Below are positions 30,818 through 49,599 of a stretch of DNA of 64,000 nucleotides, one piece after another. Every line of letters begins with the position of its first letter. Position 1 is the stretch's first letter. Where the stretch lies: the NCBI RefSeq assembly GCF_000276665.1, contig NW_004955476.1:11266486-11330485 (forward strand). The letters are read 5' to 3'. A model generated the notes under the pieces. The model was not told where the DNA came from. It searched no databases and saw only the letters and a list, made by a program, of their open reading frames with translations. The translations under genes and the position numbers were made by a program. This stretch comes from Chinchilla lanigera. Lineage: Eukaryota; Chordata; Mammalia; Rodentia; Chinchillidae.

Positions 30818-30882
30818 CAGGCGGCTGCGGAGGGCTCCTCAGTCAGGCAGGTGGGTAGGTGGAAGTTCCCCAGGATCCTGAG
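30818..30882 (-). other. CD151: CD151 untranslated exon
   Basis: A minus-strand segment is bounded by an acceptor (CCCCTAG) at its high end and a strong donor (GTGAGTG) adjoining 30818. It lies between the CpG promoter and the initiating exon, whose own acceptor (CATCCAG) is six bases before the ATG. It resembles the second noncoding exon known for this gene. Confidence 0.6.
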
Positions 30883-31394
30883 CTAGGGGAACCAGGACAG
30901 GTCACAGTTCACAGGCCTGGCCCTGACAGAGGCTGCCACCCCTCCTTGACTGGACCTTGCCTGTGGGCCAGAACTGCATCCAGAGCCACAGGGTCCACAC
31001 AAGAGCCAGAGGCAGTGAGCACCAGCCAGACCGGGTATTTTGGTCTGGGCTAGGGTGGGGCAGGAGGAGGCAGTTCTGGACAGTCAGATCCTGGGAGGGA
31101 GCTCAGGCCTCCCCAGCGCCCCACCCTGAGCCTGAGCTCCAGCTCCCTGTCCCAGTCCCTCCCCAACCAAAGTACACAGCTGTAGCCCAGGGGGAGAAAG
31201 CAGTGACTTCCACCCCTGGATGGGGAATGGAAGAGGCCTTCTTCACCCCTGGACGGCTGAAAGCAGACTAAACCCACCCCCAGAGTTGAGGGTGGCCCAG
31301 ACCTTCACCCCTGAGCTGGGAGGCAGGCAGGGAGACCTTCAACCCTGAGCTGGGGCCCAAATACAAGGTCCATTACTGGAGGAGGGGGGCACAA

Positions 31395-31525
31395 GCACAC
31401 CCCTGCCACTGGGCATAGTGGCCCACACCTGTAATCCAGTACTTCGGAGACTAAGGCAAGAGGTTCATTGGCCAGCTCGAGGTCAGCATATACTACAAAG
31501 CAAAACCCTGTCTCAAAGAGCCAAA
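31395..31525 (+). mobile_element. Degenerate B1-type SINE
   Basis: Contains tgggcatagtggcccacacctgtaatcc and ends caaaaccctgtctcaaag. It is more diverged than other copies and lies in the CD151 first intron. Confidence 0.75.
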
Positions 31526-31789
31526 CTTAAAGAGCTAACAGATCCCTGCTACTGTGGGTGTCCCCAGGCCAGGCTCCAATCCCAGGCCTACTGGGGTGGC
31601 TGGTTCCCAAACAAAGCCTGGACTCCGGAAAATCATCGAGAAGTCGCCCTTCTTCCCAGCGCTGCCTGGTGGACTTGAGTCCCCAGGGAAAGGACGGGCG
31701 TGGAAGATAGGCCCGGCCAGAAATAGCCCTGACCGCCTGGGCAGGGCTGCCCATCCCAGGCCCTGGACCTCCGCGGGAAGCTCCGCGTC

Positions 31790-32680
31790 ACCACGATGAG
31801 GTCACCGCACCTCCGCCCCGCCAGGCGGGGTCACCGTCCCGCCCACTGGCACCCTGCGGTGGGCGGGCCGGGGGGGCGGGCATCGGCGCCTGCGGAAAAT
31901 GCACGAACCGGGTCCCCGCACGGAGGGCGCCGCCAGCCCGTCCAAGGCCCGGGAGCCTCCCCGCCCCCGCAAGCCCTACCCGCCCCGCCGCCCAACCCAT
32001 GCCCTCCGGAAGGGCCTGCGAGCGCTGTGCGGACCGGTCCGCCAGACACGACCCCCCATCGGTTCCCCAAGTGCCCGCGGCCGGCCTCGGACCAGGGCGC
32101 GCAAAGCCTCAGGGGCACCGGGACCCACCCGCGGCGCACTTACCGACCACGCGGCAGAGTCCCGGCCGGCGCTGCGCTGCGGAGGCGGCGGCTCTGAACG
32201 CCGGGAATGCGCGGCCCGNNNNNNNNNNNNNNNNNNNNNNNNNNNNNNNNNNNNNNNNNNNNNNNNNNNNNNNNNNNNNNNNNNNNNNNNNNNNNNNNNN
32301 NNNNNNNNNNNNNNNNNNNNNNNNNNNNNNNNNNNNNNNNNNNNNNNNNNNNNNNNNNNNNNNNNNNNNNNNNNNNNNGGCGCGGGGCAGGTTCGGACCC
32401 GCGCGGGCGCAGTCGGGCGCCGGCGGAGCGGCACGAGGCTCTGCCGCAGGGAAACTGAGGCCTGCTGGTGCCCACCACCCAGCGAGCGCTGTCGCGAGAC
32501 AGGAGGCAGTGCCCGGGGAGGGCAGCCAGAGGCCAATCCCAGGAACCTCCGCGAGGCGGCAGGGGTCAGCGGACGAGAGCGGGGCGGTGATAGCGCCGCG
32601 GGCCCTTGCGCTGCTCTGGGTGTTGGGTGGACGCCTGGGGGGGTGCGGTCTCCGCAGAGGTCCCTAGTCTGGAGGCCGTG
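31790..32680 (-). promoter_or_regulatory. CD151: CD151 CpG-island promoter and first exon, with gap
   Basis: CpG-rich stretch. A donor GTAAGT on the minus strand adjoins 32144, so noncoding exon 1 runs up from 32144 and into 160 undetermined bases (32219-32378). The start site itself is probably in the gap. Confidence 0.6.
32219..32378. other. Assembly gap (160 N)
   Basis: Undetermined bases inside the CD151 CpG island. Confidence 0.99.
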
Positions 32681-32944
32681 AGGCGTCGGCGTGGGGCCAG
32701 GGGTGAGGGTAAAGGTCAGGCCCTGCCTGCGGCCGGAGCGGACTCGGTAGCTGATTGACTGTCACTGCCCCGTACTCCCTGGTGACTCGGGACCTCTGCT
32801 GGACCCGGCCCGAAGAACTCTGGCGGATGATGAGGGGGTGGTGCAAGACCAGAGACACAAAGAGGACTCGCACAGGGATCACAGCCCACACACCACAGAA
32901 GGTCCCAGACACACAGAGGGCCAAGGGACTGCGGCAGGGCGCGC

Positions 32945-32950
32945 TTTATT
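32945..32950 (-). terminator. CRACR2B: CRACR2B poly(A) signal
   Basis: AATAAA on the minus strand, about 180 bases after the CRACR2B stop. The gene therefore ends within 1 kb of the CD151 promoter. Confidence 0.8.
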
Positions 32951-33128
32951 GGGTCGTGCACAGTTGTTTTTCTTTTGCGGGACAGAGTGCAGAATAGCAG
33001 GGGCACGCGAGGCCCTGCGGCACTGACCACCCACAGGTCAGCCCGGGGGGCGGGTGTTGGGTGGGCAGCGCGCACCCAGGACAGGTGGCCTTCGAGGACC
33101 AGCTCCTGCGGGGGCCCAGGCGGGCTGG

Positions 33129-35466
<2,338 letters not shown>

Positions 35467-36702
35467 GGGGCTGTGGAGCCAAGGGAGGGCAGGGCAGAGT
35501 GGGGTGCAAGTGCAGCTCAGGACCTCCTGCTCCCACCAGGAAGGTGTGACAGAGGTGTGGGTGGGACTGCTGCAGGGTTGGGGGACCCCAGGTCTGGTCA
35601 GGTGACACAGACTTGGGGACCAGTGGGCTGGAGAACACCTGCAGCTCAGGATGAACCAGTGTAGGACAAGGGCAGGGGGGTGTCAATCTCCAGGGCTGGT
35701 TGTGGGAGCCCTGGTGAGGAGGGCAGACTGGTGCCTGGCAGCAAGAGAGGCCTTGGGGTGAAAGAGGCCCTACCACATCCTGGAGTGAGGGTCCCAAGCT
35801 GGGCCTGACCAGGAAGGATTGGGCCAGTCCTGGTCAGGTCTTTCTCCCTTGGCCAGGCCTGCGATGCCCTGGCGTCCTGACAGCTGGCAGGTGAGGTGAG
35901 CTCCTCCCACCCGGCTCCCAGGCCCCACAGGGCAGGTGCAAGATCCCAGCCTCAGGGCGGATGTTGGGTGCCTCCAGCTCTTATTAGCACCCCTAGATTC
36001 TGGACTTAACACTCCCTCCCCTGACTCGTCCCTTGGGTCTTATCCCAGATCCTCCTGTGGCTCCTTCCACACCCTCAAAGGAACCCCACCCACAGTCAGA
36101 GGCACCTGCCCTCTGACTTCCAACCCTGGATTGTCTCCCACAGCTACACCCAGCCAGCCACACCACCCCACCTAAGACTCAGGAAGGGCGATCTCTGGAG
36201 AGAGCAGATCCTGGGCAGCGGCAGGCAAGAGGAAGGGACAGGCAGGAGCTGGCTGGCGGCCCTCAGGCTCCCTAGACTCAGGTCCACCAGTGCCGGAAGC
36301 CGTGCAGCAGCAGAGCCTGGGGCGGGAGGAGGGCGGGCCGTGGACTCCTCACACCTCGGCCGCCTTGTCCTGGGCTGAGGAGCGCGATCAGCCCAGCTGG
36401 GACCAGCGCGAGAGCCCCTACCTGCCAGCTGCGCCTCCGCACCTGTGTTGCTCCCGGAAGCACTCCTGCCACGCCCCACCAAACCCCGTGCTGTCTGCCT
36501 GGCCACCTTGCAGGCCAGGACCCTGGTGGGCCCCGGCAGCGGGCGGAGCCACACTCTGCTGTCACCGTATCCCCGCCTCTCTGGCAGCTCGAGTGGCTGT
36601 CCCAGCTGAGCCTCCGGGGCAGCAACGGACCCCACCTCCTGGGCACCAGGGACCCTATGCCCTAGGATTGTAGCCGCTGATTGGGAACACCAGCCACCAC
36701 CC

Positions 36703-36724
36703 CCCCACACACACACACACACAC
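36703..36724. repeat. (AC)n microsatellite
   Basis: About ten AC units preceded by a run of C. Confidence 0.9.
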
Positions 36725-37964
36725 CCCATTCTCCAGGCTACAGTTGTCGCCAAAATGTGTACAGGAAAAAGCTATCAGGAAATAGACCAGATGCCTTCAG
36801 TGACTGTCTAAAGCTGGGAGGTTTTATTCTCTACACTTCCAATTTTGTTTGTTTTTTCCACTTTGTAAATAATAAAATCTTATACTAGGAAGTGGCCTTT
36901 AAATTAGCAACACTAAGCCGTTGAATGATGGGAGTGAGTGAGCCCAGGGAGGTCACCCTGCGGGCCCCCAGCACTCCATTTGGGGACACAGCTGCGTGCC
37001 CTCCTGCTACGGTGGGGATCCCGCCCACTTCCAGGGGTCCCCTCTCCCACCCAGCCTGCACCCAAACCCACCTGGACCCTGGGCTGTGCTTCCAGCCTGC
37101 ACCAGCCCTGGGAGCCGTGTTGCCTCTGCTTCTCAGGCGGAACCACAGCAGACTGGGCCTATAGGACAGGACCTGGAGACAGGAACTGCACCAGGGCCAG
37201 GACCTGCCTGGCCGGCTTGTCCAGTCCCTTGCCCCAGCTCCTACAACCGTTATTGTTGGCTGGGGGCTGCCACCACAGCACCCACACCTTCCGGGAGGGG
37301 CAGGCGGGGGCTGAGCCTGTGGCTGGGCACCAGTACCCATCACCCAAGGGTCCTTACCGCTCTGACTGCCTCCTGGCAATGGATACCGGGAAACTCCTGG
37401 GACAGGTGCACTGCCCTTGGCTAGCACCCCTCCTCAGCACTCAGAGGTACTGGCAGCAGATACTGCCAGGCGCATGGGGACAGGAAGGCCTAGGCCCTGC
37501 ATGCTGCAGTCTGGGACACCGGGAAGAAGAGCAAGCATAGAACTTTGTGTGCTGGCCATGGTGGCGTGGCACAGACACTCCCAAGTCCCCAGCCCTCACT
37601 CCAGGAGGCCCCTCCAGTGTCCAGCCCTGGAGTAAGCCCACGCCCACTGTGTCACTGTGTGGTGAGGAGGTGTGGTGACACCTTTTGTAAACAGTAGTTC
37701 TTTTTCCCAAATATTTCTATTGGCCCTTGGAAAGTTGTGCCCAAGAGTCAGCCAGACAGCCTGAGGGCAGAGTAGGGGCAAACAGATGAGTCCTTGGGAA
37801 GCAGAAGGCACAGGGGAGGAGGACCCCACCCAGCTGGCAGAGATGCCAGGCCCAGCATCAACCCTGGCAGACCTGACAGGCAGCTGCAGAGACACTTGCC
37901 AGCTGGTAGGAGCAGTCTCTTAACACCAAGTCCCCAAGCAAGGTGGGGCAGTCACACTGGCGTG

Positions 37965-38090
37965 AAGAAGGCAAGCTGAGCACTGCATACCTGCCATCCC
38001 AGCACTTTGGGAGGCTGAGGCAGGAGAATCACAAGTTTAAGCCCAAGTAATGTAGGGACTTAGCAAGACCCTGATCAAAAGAAGGAAAAA
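37965..38090 (+). mobile_element. Diverged B1-type SINE
   Basis: Contains gcactttgggaggctgaggcaggag and ends agcaagaccctgatcaaaag. Confidence 0.75.
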
Positions 38091-38157
38091 AAGGGCTAGA
38101 GACGTAGCTCAGCGCAAAGGCCCTGGGTTCAACCCCTAGTACTGCAAAAAAAAAAAA
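38091..38157 (+). mobile_element. ID-type SINE, shortened
   Basis: Starts agggctagagacgtagctcag, lacks part of the middle and ends agtactgc plus an A-run. It lies just beyond the PNPLA2 cleavage site. Confidence 0.8.
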
Positions 38158-38189
38158 AGTAAAAGAGACAAAAGTTGAGCTGTGGCATT

Positions 38190-38195
38190 TTATTA
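38190..38195 (-). terminator. PNPLA2: PNPLA2 poly(A) signal
   Basis: AATAAA on the minus strand, about 335 bases after the stop. An ID element lies just downstream. Confidence 0.7.
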
Positions 38196-38527
38196 CATAT
38201 ACCTTGGCGAAAATAAATAATTCTTCACACATATCATTCAGCAAAACAAGAAAAACGAAGGCGGTGCAGGTGTGAGGTTCTCAAGAGGAACCTATGCTGG
38301 GCGGGGCAGGCAGGGGAGGAGGCTAAGGCACAAACACTAGAGTTCTGCACCCAGGGCAGCAAGTGAGTGGTTAGTGGGTGCATGTGAGAACCCCCTCTTT
38401 GCAGCGTGAAGGGTCCCAGTCCTCACTTCACACTGGTAACCGGAGAGGCCAGCAGTAGGGTCCGGCCAGTGCAGCTGAGCTCCTGGACAGGGAGGTTCTG
38501 GGGCCCAGCCAGGCAGGCGGAGGGCAC

Positions 38528-43480
<4,953 letters not shown>

Positions 43481-44456
43481 TTCCGGCAGCCTCCTACTCG
43501 GGAGACCGAGTGCAGGAAGAAGCAGAGCCCTGAGGTCTGCCTGCCCCGGCCCACCGCCGGTACAGAACTGGGAGTGAAAGGGGCCGGCCAAATTGGCCCC
43601 CGGGATCAGGGGCGGCCTGGAGAGGGGGAACAGCTGAGCAGAGGTACACAGAAGCAGCGTCAGCCAGGCCAACGCGCACGCGCAAAGGCAGGGCGGGGCT
43701 GAGGCAAGGGCAGAGCAGGAGGCTAGGACCCACTGGATCTGAAAGACCCCTCTTTTCCACAGGTTTGGCAGCCCCACATGCCTTGGTGGCAGCCAGGGGT
43801 GGCAAACCCACTGGAGCAGGAAGGGTGGGGCTGGGTTGAGGGCTCAGCCTGATCCCAGCCAGCTGCAAGTGTGTGGCAGTGGGGAGAGGCCCCAGCGCTC
43901 ACTGGCGTGCCCACTAAGCAGGAAGCCGGACTTCGAGCTCCCCTCTACTGGCTCCAAGGGCAGGCTTGGAGGGGTAGCACTGCCTCAGAGCAGGGACCTC
44001 TGTCCTTATTTCCACAGAGGGCTAGGCTGTTTTGGGTACACCCCCTCAGGCCCTTGGGAGGGTCAGGAGCCAGCAGCCAGCAGCCAGAGCCGGAACAGGA
44101 CAGGGCCTTCCTGGAAACCCCACCACCCATGTCAGGCTGAACCCCTGGGGACACCCTTCTAAGTCCTTGGGCATGCCCCTTCCTCATGCCCATGGCACCC
44201 AAGGCAGTACAGCCTGCCCTTTGGGGCCTGCCTTGGAACTCAGCTGTGCCTGGAAACCTAGGGCTCCCCAGTCAGGTGTTCCCAGTTCCCCGAAGCACAC
44301 ACTGCACCTGGTGCTAAGGCCCTACCAAGACCTTGATGTTTTCTTTTCCACCCATCAGCCTCCAAGCCCTCTGGGTTTCACTCTCACCCTGCTCCCTGGC
44401 TCTAAAGACAACCAGAGCGTATGTGAAGTACAGTCCAGAGGTAGGAGGTACCTCTG

Positions 44457-44527
44457 CAGCACACTAGTGCAGCACACTAGTGCAGCCTTGGGTTTTAGCC
44501 CCAGCACCACACAGAAAAAGTAAAAAA
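44457..44527 (+). mobile_element. ID-like SINE remnant with 13-base tandem duplication
   Basis: gcagcacactagt occurs twice in tandem (44457-44482), followed by an ID-like end (ccttgggttttagccccagc) and an A-rich tail. Confidence 0.45.
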
Positions 44528-44782
44528 GCGTCATAGTTGTGACTCCTCCCCACCTCAGGACCTTCTGTGAAGCCAACTGCTGCCTGTACAGGGCTCTACC
44601 CACTGTGGATACACAATTCACTTCTCCAGGCAGGCCCTGCCCACTGCAGTGCCCCAGGTGGCTGGGAGTACCACAGCCACTCAGTGCCAGAGGATGGGGA
44701 GAAGCACAAGCAGCAGGGCTTCAATTGGTCTGTCCTCAGCCCCACATCCCAGGCCAGGCCTGAGGGGGAGACCACTCTCATA

Positions 44783-45128
44783 GTTTGTGTCTAGATGTCC
44801 TCCCAAAGCCTCATGAGGTCATAGGGCTTTTTGCAGAGGTGGCTACATCTAGATTGATTCGATTCATAGTATAATGCTCGGATTAAGGGTGGGTGATTGC
44901 TGGATCAGTACTGATTGGATGGGCACCGCCCCAGTCCTGGTAGACTGACTACACTATAAGGGACACAAAAGAGGCTTGCCTCCTCTTTTGTTGCCCCCTG
45001 CCTCCCCCGCCATGAACTGTTGCCCCTCTGCCATGTAACCAGCCACAACTGAAATCTCTACAAACTGTGAGCTGAATCTTTCCTCCTTTCCTTTAACTTT
45101 GGGTACCGGGTAGTTTAGTAACTAAGAC
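44783..45128 (+). repeat. Old LTR-like interspersed repeat
   Basis: Starts gtttgtgtctagatgtcctc, with ccaaagcctcatgaggtcat, and ends with aaactgtgagctgaatcttt, cctcctttcctttaac and ctaagacaac. This layout is familiar from solo LTRs of the ERVL/MaLR type. The class is judged from general resemblance only. Confidence 0.45.
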
Positions 45129-45584
45129 AACCCTAGAAACCAGTGCCAATAAACACGTGGCCCTCTGCCCACAGGCCACCTCCACACTAGTAGGATGAGA
45201 AGTGTTGTCTGTCTCCAGGGAAACAAGGGACACTAGACCTGGAGGTATGCTCAGTCAGTGCCTTCACCTGTGAATCCTGGGGCAGCCAACTCCATCCCGA
45301 GTTGGCACCCGAGCAGAGCCCTGGACACCACCCAGACCCAGGGTCAACCTCTGCCGCTCACATTTCCAAACAAAGCCGGTGTGCTGCTTCCTCAAAGCTC
45401 AAGACTTCGCTCTGGGCCTAGGCCTAGTACCCTGCTTAAGGCCCACTGGAAGTGGCCCAGGCAGGTCCAGCTCCTCCTCACTCAACCACAGTCTCACCTG
45501 GCCCAGTCTGCATAGAAGCAGGAGTGCAGGTGTCCCGTAGCTGACACAAAGTGCTCACAGGCTGCTTAAGATACATAAAAAGGC

Positions 45585-45590
45585 TTTATT
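45585..45590 (-). terminator. RPLP2: RPLP2 poly(A) signal
   Basis: AATAAA on the minus strand 18 bases after the stop codon, giving the very short 3' UTR typical of ribosomal protein genes. Confidence 0.9.
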
Positions 45591-45607
45591 GGCAGAGGGG
45601 AAGGAAT

Positions 45608-47582
45608 TTAATCAAATAGGCCAAATCCCATGTCATCATCAGACTCCTCAGACTCCTCCTTCTTCTCTTCTTTCTTCTCCTCTGCTGTAGAGACAAGAGG
45701 AGCAGGGTGAGTACTGCCCAGTGCCCAGCCAGACCTCACTGTGCCAGCCCAAGAGTCTGAGACTTGGCCCCCTGCCCACTCACCAGCCTCCACTCACCTG
45801 CAGCAGGGGCAGAACCCGCAGCAGGAGCTGCAGAACCAGGGGCAGCAGAGACGGCGACAGCCCCACCAGCCGGCACACTGGCAAGCTTGCCAATCCCTGC
45901 AGAGCAGAGCAGGGGTGAGGGTAAAGCCTGTCCTCAGCCAGGGGTGGAGACCCAGGGAAGCTGGTTTCAACAGGCACAGCAGCGTGCTCAACGAATCAGA
46001 TCACATCACAGGGCACTGTCACAGGATCCCCTGTTCTTCCAAAGACATGAGGCCACTCCCCCCTATACATAGGTAGGAAAACCGCCCCCACCCGGAGCCA
46101 CCAAACGTTTCTATCCAAGAACTTAGCTTCCAGAAATGAAGCCACAGCCAAACCACTCAGAGCTAAGTTCGACAAACATGTTTACAACTGGGCAGGGTGT
46201 CTGCTGCCCTAGTGATCAGCTCACTGTCCACAGCAGTGAACTGATAGTCCAGTTTGATGAGCAGACCTTTCCTGTCAAATGTACAAGGGCAGAAATGCTG
46301 CAGAGATCAGTGTCCAAACATGCCCTACCAGCTCCAGGGTGGTGCCACCATCTGCCCAGAAAAGGGGCCGGGAGCCTCTGGTCACCCCTGACACCCCCAT
46401 ACCTGCTCCCAACCCACTCACAGAAAGCTCTCAATGAACTATTTACAAAAGCCCCAAAGCTCCAAAAATGACAAGGGGATAGGCACAGCCAGGCCCCAGA
46501 GACCAGAGTTGGGAGGTGGAGGAAGAGTTCGGGGCAGTCTTGACCACCCATTCACAAAAGTGTCCAGAAGCGCCTCTAGCATGAGCCCACAAGAGGCCTT
46601 GCTCATTCCTTCGGGTCAAGCTTCTAGAGTGCTGTGGTCCACAAGCGAAACCTGGCAGGTCATAGCCTGACCAGCAGGAATTAGAATGGACCATAAAACT
46701 AAAAACCCTTCCACATAAACTCACCCTGGGCGATTACATCTTCAATGTTTTTCCCATTCAGTTCACCGATGACCTGAAGTAGACAACCACAGCCAGCAGT
46801 CAGTTACCAGAGGAGAGTGGTTGACCTGTACAGGACAACCTGATAACCATCAGCCACACAGGGATTCTCTGACTAGAGTTACTGGGGGCTGAATACTAGT
46901 TACTAAGATTTCAACTTGGCAATAAGAAAGGGTAGAGGGTCTCTTATTGCTTATGGTACGTGCATAATTACTGGATGAAATAAAGTACCACTAAGACTAC
47001 CTTTGGCTAAAACTTGGCCAACGCACGAGGCCCTGGATTAGGTCCCCAGCACTACCAAAAAAGTAGTTGGGGAATAAAACTGCTTTCGTAACTTTTTTGT
47101 TTTTATTATTTTGCAGTACCAGGCATTGATCCCAGGGTTTTAGCTGAGCTACACCCCAGCCCTTTTAATATTTTACTTTAAGCCAGGATCTTACTTCATT
47201 AAATTACCCAGGTTGGGCTCCTACCTGGGCTCTGCCTCAGCCTTCCAGGGTGCTAGGATTACAGGCGCGAACCACCTTGCCCATCTTGCTTTGGGGAATG
47301 TTAAGTTACATGTCTGCACTGCACTAAACCTGCCAGCCCACAGTGGCTACCCGGACCGGCACAGGCCTCCCTCAGTCTCGCGTCAGAGTCACATGAGCAG
47401 GACCCACTGGCGTGAGACATTCGCGCCCACAGCGGTTTGGGACCCAGGGCGGCTGCTACCTTATTAAGCCGATCATCTTCTGCCTCAATGCCCACGCTGT
47501 CCAGGATCTTCCTGATGTCCTTGGCGCTGGGAGAGGAGTTGCCTCCGAGGACGGCCAGTAAGTAAGAGGCCACGTAGCGCAT
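45608..47582 (-). CDS. RPLP2: Large ribosomal subunit stalk protein P2
   Basis: Four coding exons, 47582-47460, 46773-46725, 45896-45798 and 45684-45608, total 348 bases (115 aa plus stop), exactly the family length. The N-terminal helical dimerisation domain begins MRYVASYLLAVLGGNSSPSA. An Ala/Gly/Pro hinge follows, and then an acidic tail EESEESDDDMGFGLFD that recruits elongation factors. P2 pairs with P1 on P0 to form the lateral stalk of the 60S subunit. A noncoding exon 1 lies at about 47742-47808. Intron 3 hosts SNORA52. The intact introns, splice sites and TOP promoter show that this is the real locus and not one of the many processed pseudogenes of ribosomal proteins. Confidence 0.99.
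46558..46692 (-). ncRNA. SNORA52: H/ACA box snoRNA SNORA52 in RPLP2 intron 3
   Basis: About 135 bases on the host strand. The first hairpin closes with GGTCCA/TGGACC and has an inner GGTCA/TGACC stem. It is followed by an H box (ACAGCA). The second hairpin has AGAAGC/GCTTCT and GAGC/GCTC stems. An ACA box sits three bases from the 3' end. Position, length and sequence fit SNORA52, which lies inside RPLP2 in human. It should be released from the spliced intron and guide pseudouridylation; the target was not derived here. Confidence 0.88.
46993..47075 (+). mobile_element. ID-type SINE fragment in RPLP2 intron
   Basis: Decayed middle and end: gcacgaggccctggattaggt, then ccccagcactacc plus an A-run. 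Confidence 0.6.
47085..47285 (-). mobile_element. B4-like composite SINE (ID plus B1 parts)
   Basis: An antisense ID head (agtaccaggcattgatccca, then gagctacaccccagcc) runs directly into a diverged antisense B1 ending gctaggattacaggcgcg. This is the B4 arrangement. Confidence 0.65.
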
Positions 47583-47741
47583 GCTAAGGGAGGTCGAGAG
47601 GGCGCGACGGCGGCGTGAGCGCGGGGACCAGTCCACCCGGAGAGGCCATGTGGGGCTCGATCCCCAGGCCCCGGCCCCAGGAGGCCCCTCGGAGCTCCCG
47701 CGCACCCCGCGCGCCGCGCCCGGGCCCAGCGGGGTACTCAC

Positions 47742-47810
47742 TCGACGGTGGCGGCACACAGGGTACACGCGTGCGACCTCTGCGACGTCTGGCAGCGAAA
47801 GGAAAGGGCC
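47742..47810 (-). promoter_or_regulatory. RPLP2: RPLP2 exon 1 with 5' TOP start
   Basis: On the minus strand a pyrimidine tract (CCCTTTCCTTTCGCTG) at about 47794-47808 fits a 5'-terminal oligopyrimidine start, the mTOR-controlled signature of ribosomal protein mRNAs. The exon ends at a GTGAGT donor adjoining 47742, and the next acceptor (CCCTTAG) is one base before the ATG. Confidence 0.75.
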
Positions 47811-48240
47811 GACGCAGGGGGCGGGGATAAACTGTTACCCAGAAGCCTCCGAGAGTGTGAGGCGCTGCGAGAGGGCGCGCACAAGTGACGTAATAGAGCG
47901 ATCAGCCAATGACAACAGGAGAGAAGCCATTGACTGTACCTAGTCGAGAATTGCTCGGCAAAAGTGGAAAGCCGTTCAGAATGGGTGCTGTTTGACCATG
48001 GAGCGAGTGTCCCCAGAAATCTATGGGGCGGCAGGTTTGTCGACCTGAAGGGGACTGCAGGTCCCTTCAGCGACTAGCTCGCTGGCACGCCACAACTCCC
48101 AACATAGAAGGTGGCCACCTCGCTGAAGACGCGTCCTTGCTGGCAAACTACGACTCCCATGTTGCACCGTGCCGGAAGTGCGCGGCCGCCGGCTTTCGCG
48201 GGCCGCACGTGGGGTTAGGTGAAGGAGGTCCTGCAGCCTC
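47810..48240. promoter_or_regulatory. Upstream part of an RPLP2 promoter, possibly bidirectional
   Basis: Contains a CRE-like tgacgtaa (47886-47893), a CCAAT box (about 47903), two ZNF143/SBS-like motifs (48091-48105 and 48147-48165), and an ETS-type ccggaag (48172-48178). In human RPLP2 and the distal PIDD1 promoter lie head to head, and this layout fits a start of PIDD1-direction transcripts near 48.2 kb. That is an inference. Confidence 0.5.
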
Positions 48241-48249
48241 TGGGTATCT

Positions 48250-48690
48250 GGCTGCGGCAGCCAGAGGTCTAACTTTCCGCAAAGACCTGTGGCATCATCT
48301 GGCGGGGCTCAGCGAAGTGGGCAGCCCTACTCGAGGCAGACTCCCTGGACCCTGTCGTGTGAACCAGAGCGGCTCGGCCGGGAAATAGGGAGCCTTGGAG
48401 CCCTGGCACAGAGGGGGCGGCGTCATCAGTGACCTAGGATCGGTTTATCCCTGCACCGTGGGAATGGCGAGATCAGAGTGACAGGCCTCCACGCTGGTCC
48501 AATCGGTCGAGAACTGACCTCAGTATTTACATGATGTTCTCACATATAACTCACAAACCAGGCCTGCCCATGTGTTTGCAGAATTTATGCTGTTGTGCAA
48601 CTGATATAGAGGAAATAAATGCAACTCTCAACCTGCTAGGTGGCAGATACGCCGAGTTTACGTTCCCCTAAACCGAAGAATGAATTCTAA
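48250..48690. other. Spacer between the RPLP2 promoter and the ERV
   Basis: Unique sequence that falls from GC-rich to AT-rich with distance. No gene is recognised. Confidence 0.5.
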
Positions 48691-48702
48691 GGAGCAACGA
48701 AG

Positions 48703-49260
48703 GTTAAGAGTAGGAAATATTTATTGAGGAGGGGAGAGATACAGCTCCTGAGAGACAGGAGGAAACCAGGAAAATGGGTTACATGGACCCCACGACAAAA
48801 CTATGATCCACCAGTAAAATTTTAAGTTTAGCTACTTAAGTAATATTGATCTAATGGGGAAGTGGGTAGCATAGCAAGTTACCTGGAAAGAAAAAGGACC
48901 GTTGTTTTTGCCTGTTCGTTTTTTTCCGGTACCGGGAATCAAATTCCCGACCTTGCACTTGCCAGGCAGGCGCTGTGCCACTGAGCTAAATCCCCAGGCC
49001 CAGAACAAGGACCTTTCCAGGGAGGGAGAATCAGTGGTTACCACGCACCCACCGGGGCAACTGATGTTTTTACCGTTTATCTTTCTTGTGGAGGCATGTA
49101 AGGCTGGTCATTTTGTCTTTATCTTGAGCCCAGGCCTCTAACAGATGCGTCTCCAGCCACAGTTGTCATACGTTTTCATCCTCTGTATTGACTCTCTTGA
49201 GGGCCTAGCCCTGTCTGACTGCCTGTAATATTTCTACCTAACTTAGCTGTGTATAATGTT
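48703..49260 (-). repeat. ERV 3' LTR remnant
   Basis: A minus-strand AATAAA is followed by a short sequence that matches the other end: 23 identical bases at 48704-48726 and 58239-58261, and a shared CTGTCTCTCAG just upstream. An ID SINE interrupts it at 48.9-49.0 kb. Confidence 0.6.
48899..49002 (-). mobile_element. ID-type SINE inside the ERV LTR
   Basis: Antisense: T-rich tail, ccggtaccgggaatcaaatt, then gagctaaatccccaggccc. Confidence 0.9.
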
Positions 49261-49458
49261 CCTCCTTCTGAAGAGGTACGCCTGCCATAAGGAGGCGATA
49301 ACCGTTTTAGCTGAAAGGGGCTGTAGTTGTAATGAGCAGTCAGATACTAAATGTTCTCAGGAGACTCCAGGTGTTCCCATCGTGGGTAGGTATATAGCAT
49401 CAAGTCTGGAGAAGACAAGGGCAAAGAAACAGTTAAGTATCGATGGACCAAATAATAT

Positions 49459-49592
49459 CAGGTGGGTATGGTGGTGCATAACTGTAATCCCAGCACTCAG
49501 GAGGCTGAGGCAGGAGTATTGCTACAAGTTCAATGCCAGCTTGGGCTACATTGCAAGATTCTGTATCAAAAAAAAAATATATATATATATAA
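49459..49592 (+). mobile_element. B1-type SINE with (TA)n tail
   Basis: Short B1 starting gtgggtatggtggtgcat; its A-tail passes into a (TA)n run at 49578-49590. Confidence 0.85.
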
Positions 49593-49599
49593 TAATAAG

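Larger units (their letters stand above)
35467..38170. other. Region between CRACR2B start and PNPLA2 3' end
   Basis: Contains the undefined CRACR2B promoter and 5' UTR. A CpG-containing stretch near 36.29-36.6 kb could be the upstream promoter. An (AC)n run lies at 36703-36724, and an AT-rich patch with AATAAA at 36869. B1-like and ID SINEs sit at the right end. No gene is recognised. Confidence 0.55.
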
